A stretch of 54,584 nt of DNA from Ructibacterium gallinarum (GTDB taxonomy: Bacteria > Bacillota > Clostridia > Monoglobales > Monoglobaceae): assembly GCF_014982785.1 (NCBI RefSeq), contig NZ_JADCKB010000022.1:1-54584 (forward strand). Reading direction: 5' to 3'. Both the position numbers and the translations under genes were made by a program. The notes beneath the pieces are model-generated. The model did no database searches. It saw only the letters and a list, made by a program, of their open reading frames with translations, and was not told the DNA's origin. Positions 51,002-54,584 of this stretch are shown in pieces (positions within the stretch are counted from its first letter, which is position 1; each line of letters opens with the position of its first letter).

Positions 51002-51673
51002 ATGATTATATATCACGGCAGTGAAAAGATGATTGAAGCTCCTGTTTACGGGAAGGGAAATACACATAATGATTATGGAAAAGGATTTTACTGCACAGAG
51101 AGTGAGGAACTCGCAAAGGAATGGGCGTGTTCCAACAATCATGACGGTTTTGCAAATAAGTATGAATTTGATATGGCCGGGCTGAATGTTTTGCACCTGA
51201 ATTCCGAAAAATATATATTGCTTAACTGGCTTGCGGTTCTTACAAAAAATCGTACCTATTGGGAAAACAGTACGGTATCTGAAATGGCAAAGAAATATCT
51301 TGCAGACAATTTTATGATTGATACTTCAGGTTATGATGTGATAATTGGTTATCGCGCCGATGACTCTTATTTTTCGTTTGCTCAGGATTTTGTAGCGGGT
51401 GCAATCTCTTATCGGCAGCTTGGGGAAGCTATGCGTCTTGGTAAACTTGGAGAGCAGATTGTTCTGATGAGCGAAAAAGCATTTGATAGAATTGAATATA
51501 TTTCAAGTACCCCGGCGGAAGCTGCTGTTTACTACAAGAAGAAAAAAGAAAGAGATAGGGCGGCCAGAAGGGAATATAGACAGGCAAAAAGTGAGCTGCT
51601 GTCCCCGGATGAATTGTTTATGGTTGATATTATGAGGGAAAGGATGAAACAAGATGATGACCGCTTACGATAA
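51002..51673 (+). CDS. DUF3990 protein (ADP-ribosyltransferase-like toxin candidate)
   Basis: 223 aa from ATG 51002 after GGGAGG. IIYHGSEKMIEAPVYGKGNTHNDYGKGFYCTESEELAKEWA is the DUF3990 start, with H-G-S and Y/F-GKGFYxT motifs as in ART-fold enzymes. GYDVIIGYRADDSYF and EQIVLMSEKAFDRIEYI follow. DUF3990 genes are usually paired with HTH or DUF3791 genes as toxin-antitoxin-like modules. The HTH partner overlaps by 20 nt. The C-terminal basic tail is of unknown role. Confidence 0.8.
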   Translation: MIIYHGSEKMIEAPVYGKGNTHNDYGKGFYCTESEELAKEWACSNNHDGFANKYEFDMAGLNVLHLNSEKYILLNWLAVLTKNRTYWENSTVSEMAKKYLADNFMIDTSGYDVIIGYRADDSYFSFAQDFVAGAISYRQLGEAMRLGKLGEQIVLMSEKAFDRIEYISSTPAEAAVYYKKKKERDRAARREYRQAKSELLSPDELFMVDIMRERMKQDDDRLR

Positions 51674-52292
51674 AGATTATTTATATCATTCGCAAAAAAA
51701 TTTCGGGCATATGCTTGATTTTGCAGTGAATACCTGCGAGTTTGACATAGACGAGTTTTTTCAGATGTTTTTAGCATCTAATGTATGCACGCAGTATGAG
51801 AAGGGAAATCCCGCCTATATCGCCGGAAAAACCGGCTGCGAATTGGTGCGGTTGGTTGTGTCTGAAATTAGGAATCAGGAAATAGAAAATGCCGATGCGA
51901 TGTATCTTGATAAATCTCCGGAGTATTGGCTTGGCTGGTCGCTTAGTTATTATGTATGGCTGAGGAATTATAAATTTAGCCGTGTTCTGAACGCTGTACC
52001 GGTCGGAGAAATGCTTTTCATGTACGATACGATGCACGAGGCTGACATAACAAAATTTGTGGCTGCGATAGATGACAGGCTTGGACTTTTCTATACACAG
52101 ACAGCCCTGACAAGAATGAGAATAACCAGCGGTTTTTCGCAGCAAGAGCTTGCGGAGCGTTCCGGAGTGAATGTGCGGATTATTCAAAGCTATGAGCAGA
52201 GAGCACGAGATATAAACAAAGCGCAGCTATCTACGGCGGTGAGTCTTGCCCAGGCATTGGATTGCAATCCTGCTGATCTAATGGAACGGTAA
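51654..52292 (+). CDS. HTH partner (antitoxin candidate) of DUF3990
   Basis: 212 aa (ATG 51654, or 51657 directly after), overlapping the DUF3990 gene. The N-terminal about 140 residues are a helical domain typical of this partner (YLYHSQKNFGHMLDFAVNTCEFDIDEFFQMFLAS; SPEYWLGWSLSYYVWLRNYKF). The C-terminal XRE HTH (about 148-210) has GFSQQELAERSGVNVRIIQSYEQRARDINKAQLSTAVSLAQAL. It probably binds the inverted repeat at 50938-50982 and neutralises the DUF3990 protein; this is inference from known pairs. Confidence 0.8.
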   Translation: MMTAYDKDYLYHSQKNFGHMLDFAVNTCEFDIDEFFQMFLASNVCTQYEKGNPAYIAGKTGCELVRLVVSEIRNQEIENADAMYLDKSPEYWLGWSLSYYVWLRNYKFSRVLNAVPVGEMLFMYDTMHEADITKFVAAIDDRLGLFYTQTALTRMRITSGFSQQELAERSGVNVRIIQSYEQRARDINKAQLSTAVSLAQALDCNPADLMER

Positions 52293-52298
52293 AGCCAA

Positions 52299-52327
52299 TT
52301 GATTTTTACGAATATTCGTAGTATAAT
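52299..52327 (+). promoter_or_regulatory. Promoter with palindromic operator of the nitroreductase gene
   Basis: TTGATT (52299-52304), 17-nt spacer, TATAAT (52322-52327). A perfect 14-bp palindrome TACGAATATTCGTA (52307-52320) fills the spacer, a likely repressor site. Confidence 0.8.
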
Positions 52328-52360
52328 TTTATCAATATGATTGTTGGGAGGAAAAGTGGA

Positions 52361-52870
52361 ATGAATGGAATCAACATTTTAAAATCTCGTCGTTCCTGCC
52401 GCAGTTTTGATGGCAGACCGATTACGGATGAGCAGCTTGATGCGATTTTGGAAGCAGGGACATACGCAGCTACGGGAATGGGCAGACAGTCCCCGATTAT
52501 GATAGTGGTGCGGGATGAAGAGACGATTAAGCAGTTATCTAAAATGAATGCTGAGATAATGGGCAGTGACATCGACCCGTTTTACGGCGCTGCGACAGTG
52601 ATTATTGTGCTTGCAGATAAGAATATTCCCACATATTTGTATGATGGATCTTTGGTGATGGGAAATCTTATGAACGCTGCCGAGGCAGTTGGCGTTCAGT
52701 CCTGTTGGATACATCGCGCGAAAGAAGAATTTGAGAGCGAAGCGGGCAAAGCGTTGCTGAAAAAGTGGGGAATTGAGGGAGATTACGAAGGAATCGGTCA
52801 TTGCGTGCTTGGTTACGGAGAAAAAGTGCCGGTAAAGCCTCGCAAGGAGCATTATATTTATAGAGTGTAG
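52361..52870 (+). CDS. Nitroreductase-family flavoprotein
   Basis: 169 aa from ATG 52361 after GGAGG. ILKSRRSCRSFDGRPITDEQLDAILEAGTYAATGMGRQSPIMIVV is the nitroreductase FMN-binding start. GNLMNAAEAVGVQSCWIHRA and GIGHCVLGYGEKVPVKPRKEHYIY are typical of the rest. These enzymes use FMN and NAD(P)H to reduce nitro groups or quinones. The dedicated promoter with a palindromic operator suggests induction by an unseen regulator. Likely a cargo gene. Confidence 0.88.
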   Translation: MNGINILKSRRSCRSFDGRPITDEQLDAILEAGTYAATGMGRQSPIMIVVRDEETIKQLSKMNAEIMGSDIDPFYGAATVIIVLADKNIPTYLYDGSLVMGNLMNAAEAVGVQSCWIHRAKEEFESEAGKALLKKWGIEGDYEGIGHCVLGYGEKVPVKPRKEHYIYRV

Positions 52871-52911
52871 ATTTAAGGATTGTAAAATGGAAAGAAGCGG
52901 GGGTAAAACAG

Positions 52912-53115
52912 ATGAATCACGGTGAATTTGAGTGCATACTGACGGATATTATATCCTCGCTGAAGAGTGCGGGCTACGATCCGTATGAGCAGATTACCGG
53001 ATATTTGCAAACCGGCAATGATTTATTCATTACCCGTTTCGGTGGTGCAAGAGAAAAGATACGGCAGCTTGATAAGCGTGAATTGGAGCGTTGTTTGGAG
53101 GATAAGCGCTCCTGA
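52912..53115 (+). CDS. IreB-like (DUF965) regulatory protein
   Basis: 67 aa. ILTDIISSLKSAGYDPYEQITGYLQTGNDLFITRFGGAREKIRQLDKRELERCLED matches the IreB family (KGYNP..QI.GYL.SGDP.YIT...AR..I). IreB is a chromosomal Firmicutes protein controlled by a Ser/Thr kinase (IreK). The N-terminal extension with phosphorylated Thr residues is absent here, so this copy may act unphosphorylated or compete with the host protein. It lies 41 nt after the nitroreductase gene. Confidence 0.75.
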   Translation: MNHGEFECILTDIISSLKSAGYDPYEQITGYLQTGNDLFITRFGGAREKIRQLDKRELERCLEDKRS

Positions 53116-53129
53116 TATTGCGGTCCCCG

Positions 53130-53159
53130 TTGACAAATGACAATGTTTTGTGCTATAAT
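53130..53159 (+). promoter_or_regulatory. Promoter of structured RNA copy 3
   Basis: TTGACA (53130-53135), 18-nt spacer, TATAAT (53154-53159). Confidence 0.8.
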
Positions 53160-53165
53160 GCAAAT

Positions 53166-53299
53166 ATAAATTATTTATGTGCGTGGAGGACTTCTCCGAG
53201 ACTGTCTTAAAGTCTCAGCATACAAATGTCGTGATTGTAACTAAGAGTCAATAGTATTGCTATGTCCGTTTGGGCGTAGACGCTGTTGACTTTTTTTGT
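53166..53299 (+). ncRNA. Three-copy structured RNA, copy 3
   Basis: Same architecture: TATGTGCGTGGA, hairpin A GGAGG/TCTCC, hairpin B GAGACT/AGTCTC, AGCATAC, hairpin C TACAA/TTGTA (G-U in the other copies becomes A-U), loop ATGTCGTGA. The terminator stem is AGTCAATAG / CTGTTGACT, where C-G in copies 1 and 2 becomes T-A. TTTTTTTG follows. The 25-nt block after the terminator is shared with copy 2. Confidence 0.85.
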
Positions 53300-53321
53300 T
53301 TATTGCGGAAATCCGTACTCA

Positions 53322-53372
53322 AGAGCAGAGATATTTTCAACCGTTATGGTGAAGTATCTCTGCTCTTTTTAT
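53322..53372 (+). terminator. Second terminator-like hairpin downstream of RNA copy 3
   Basis: AGAGCAGAGATA / TATCTCTGCTCT, perfect 12-bp stem, 21-nt loop, followed by TTTTTATA. It sits between the RNA and the next gene, as in copy 2, with no promoter visible after it. Confidence 0.8.
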
Positions 53373-53408
53373 ATACAATATTTTTAAATGTAAAGGAGCG
53401 AAATGAAA

Positions 53409-53759
53409 ATGAATGCTAAGGATGATCGGAAATGTATGAAAGGGTTTTACAGGCTGACAAAACAAAAGTATTTCAAGGATATTGAAATGCCGAAGAGGAT
53501 GACAGAACAGTTTAATATCGTTGACAAAATGGAGGATGACGGCTGCGTTTATGAGTTCATGATCAGTTTTTATCAGGTTGGAAATGCAATAAGCGCCCGC
53601 GCAGAGGTGTTTTCGGATGCATTTGTATCATTTGAACAAGACCGAAAGCTGTTTGAACGGTTAAGTAAGGTGAAATCAATTACACCGGACGAACTGCAAT
53701 GCCTGTTGCTGGAATTGGGCTATACCGATTTTTCGGATGAGAGTGAAGTGGAAATGTAA
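53409..53759 (+). CDS. Hypothetical protein after RNA copy 3
   Basis: 116 aa from ATG 53409 (about 10 nt after AGGAG; ATG 53403 is nearer and possible). KDDRKCMKGFYRLTKQKYFKDIEMPKRMTEQFNIVDKME and VSFEQDRKLFERLSKVKSITPDELQCLLLELGYTDFSDE. Mixed alpha/beta, soluble. No family recognised. Confidence 0.5.
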   Translation: MNAKDDRKCMKGFYRLTKQKYFKDIEMPKRMTEQFNIVDKMEDDGCVYEFMISFYQVGNAISARAEVFSDAFVSFEQDRKLFERLSKVKSITPDELQCLLLELGYTDFSDESEVEM

Positions 53760-53763
53760 AGGC

Positions 53764-53792
53764 TATCTCCGCGCCGAAACGGCGCGGAAATA
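53764..53792. repeat. Strong GC-rich hairpin
   Basis: TCCGCGCCG-AAA-CGGCGCGGA (53768-53788), a perfect 9-bp stem extended by CTAT/ATAG. No T-tract follows on either side. It lies between two small genes and could act as an RNA processing or stability element or a weak terminator. Confidence 0.6.
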
Positions 53793-53821
53793 GATATTAT
53801 CATTCAGAGAGGAGGGATTTT

Positions 53822-53983
53822 ATGTTTTCTGCATCAGTAACAGTATCAAATTCTGTGCCATATCTGATGAGTATTGTAAAATTGCTCAGCATGTTTCTGA
53901 TAGGATTTGGCGCTTATCATTTTATCCATGCTATTTGCGGGCTTGTATCAGATGAAAACAACGAAAACCAAGATGATAAATAG
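53822..53983 (+). CDS. Small membrane protein
   Basis: 53 aa from ATG 53822 after AGAGGAGGG, a strong site. One or two hydrophobic helices (about 14-44: LMSIVKLLSMFLIGFGAYHFIHAICGLV) and an acidic tail (SDENNENQDDK). Size and layout recall the small Maff2-type membrane proteins of conjugative elements, but the sequence does not allow a firm assignment. Confidence 0.55.
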   Translation: MFSASVTVSNSVPYLMSIVKLLSMFLIGFGAYHFIHAICGLVSDENNENQDDK

Positions 53984-54059
53984 CTGGTGGTTTATTGTTG
54001 TTTTAAAAATATAGATTATTGTTAACGTCCATGACTATGTGAATTTGGGAGGTTAGAAA

Positions 54060-54461
54060 ATGAAAAAGGCAGTTTTATTTGATGAATTTGCGCGCTGCTG
54101 CTCCTATTTTAATCCGGAAAAAGCGAATGGTTACGGGTGTGACCATCCAAAGCAGAGAGATACGGACATTTATGATGGAAAGAGAGTTGGCAGATGCTTT
54201 TGCCATACCTGTCCATTGGGAATAGAAGCCGAACAGCAGGATTTAACTGAACCGGATCATCCGGATGCTATTCCTAATATTGATTGGGATGGTTTGTGCT
54301 CTGATGTCGAAGTCTATGAAAGTGAATATCTGTTGATTGAAATTGGTGATAATGCGACTGAGGAAGAAAAACGTGAATTGTGTTTATACGAGAGGCACAT
54401 GCATAGATACGATAAAAAATGGTTAGATGAGCATGGTATTCCAAACTTTCTTGTAGGATAG
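54060..54461 (+). CDS. Cys-rich hypothetical protein
   Basis: 133 aa. The start follows GGGAGG. Cys/His cluster in the N-terminal half (FARCCSYFNPEKANGYGCDHPKQ...GRCFCHTCPLG) suggests metal binding. The C-terminal half is acidic with ERHMHRYDKKWLDEHG. No family recognised. Confidence 0.5.
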   Translation: MKKAVLFDEFARCCSYFNPEKANGYGCDHPKQRDTDIYDGKRVGRCFCHTCPLGIEAEQQDLTEPDHPDAIPNIDWDGLCSDVEVYESEYLLIEIGDNATEEEKRELCLYERHMHRYDKKWLDEHGIPNFLVG

Positions 54462-54492
54462 GAGCATTCCTGTTAAGTAACAAAAATGAGGT

Positions 54493-54584
54493 TTGACAAA
54501 AAGGAGTTCACTCCCTTAGAATGTAACACAGGGTCAAAGCCCTAATAAAAAGAAATCCACTAAGGGAGGAACTCTAAGATGAGT
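54493..54584 (+). promoter_or_regulatory. 5' region of a truncated gene, probably an insertion sequence
   Basis: TTGACA (54493-54498) and a weak -10 (TAGAAT at 54517-54522). An inverted repeat pairs 54504-54519 (GAGTTCACTCCCTTAG) with 54560-54574 (CTAAGGGAGGAACTC). The right arm contains the ribosome binding site GGGAGGA of an ATG at 54579 that runs off the window. Read-through RNA would hide this site, a known way transposase genes are kept silent. Confidence 0.5.

Noticed and set aside
1-54584. Relaxase, integrase, replication or partition genes and att sites
   Set aside because: Looked for throughout; none has recognisable motifs in this window, so the choice between ICE and plasmid cannot be made.

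Overview
The window is a low-to-mid GC Firmicutes sequence, most likely a gut-type Clostridia. The signs are AGGAGG-type ribosome binding sites, TTG/GTG starts, SLH and BspA-like surface proteins, SpoVT/AbrB and IreB homologues, and DUF/LPD families common on clostridial conjugative elements. Nearly every gene is on the + strand; the exceptions are two IS110-family transposases. Type IV secretion genes, SSB, toxin-antitoxin modules and many short accessory genes point to the interior of an integrative and conjugative element or a large conjugative plasmid. No relaxase, integrase, replication initiator, rRNA or tRNA was recognised, so the element runs past both ends of the window.

Layout. (1) 135-12601: a Tad/Flp-type pilus and surface module. 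It has a small pilin-like protein, two TadE-like pseudopilins, two A24 prepilin peptidases, two paralogous BspA-type LRR exoproteins (one frameshifted), a tandem-repeat stalk protein, an SLH cell-wall anchor, and two further secreted proteins. An IS110 element interrupts it at about 7.4-9.0 kb. (2) 12619-25559: a Gram-positive conjugative T4SS with a VirB2-like pilin, a VirB6-like channel, a glycine-rich membrane protein, a lysozyme/M23 VirB1-like hydrolase, a VirB3-VirB4 fusion ATPase and a VirD4 coupling protein. An unrelated AAA/DUF4143 gene with its own promoter and terminator sits inside it. (3) 25577-29617: an S1-domain protein, a DUF3268 zinc-finger protein, a sigma-70-like factor and genes of unknown role. 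(4) 29716-32408: a second IS110 element, a Phd/ParE-type TA module, and a RelB-YoeB module whose toxin is frameshifted. (5) 32440-44642: SSB, a MoxR ATPase plus VWA/zincin pair, a SemiSWEET, a SpoVT-like regulator, a DNA methyltransferase, a PP-loop enzyme and an LPD28 protein. (6) 44679-53115: a YkgJ-type protein, two large overlapping genes of unknown function, a decayed gene, a DUF3990/HTH TA-like pair, a nitroreductase and an IreB homologue. (7) 53130-end: further small genes and what looks like the 5' end of an insertion sequence.

Two signals stand out. First, three secreted proteins of the surface operon (844-2988, 3016-3873, 3936-5770) all end in the same orphan first strand of an Ig-like repeat. 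The adjacent SLH anchor begins, right after its signal peptide, with the same repeat lacking exactly that strand, which suggests non-covalent donor-strand docking of adhesins onto one wall anchor. Second, a structured RNA of about 130 nt is present three times (about 32475, 44714 and 53166). Each copy has its own promoter, two hairpins with compensatory changes and a terminator hairpin that also covaries. Each copy heads an accessory gene block, so it is either a shared leader/attenuator or a three-copy sRNA of the element.
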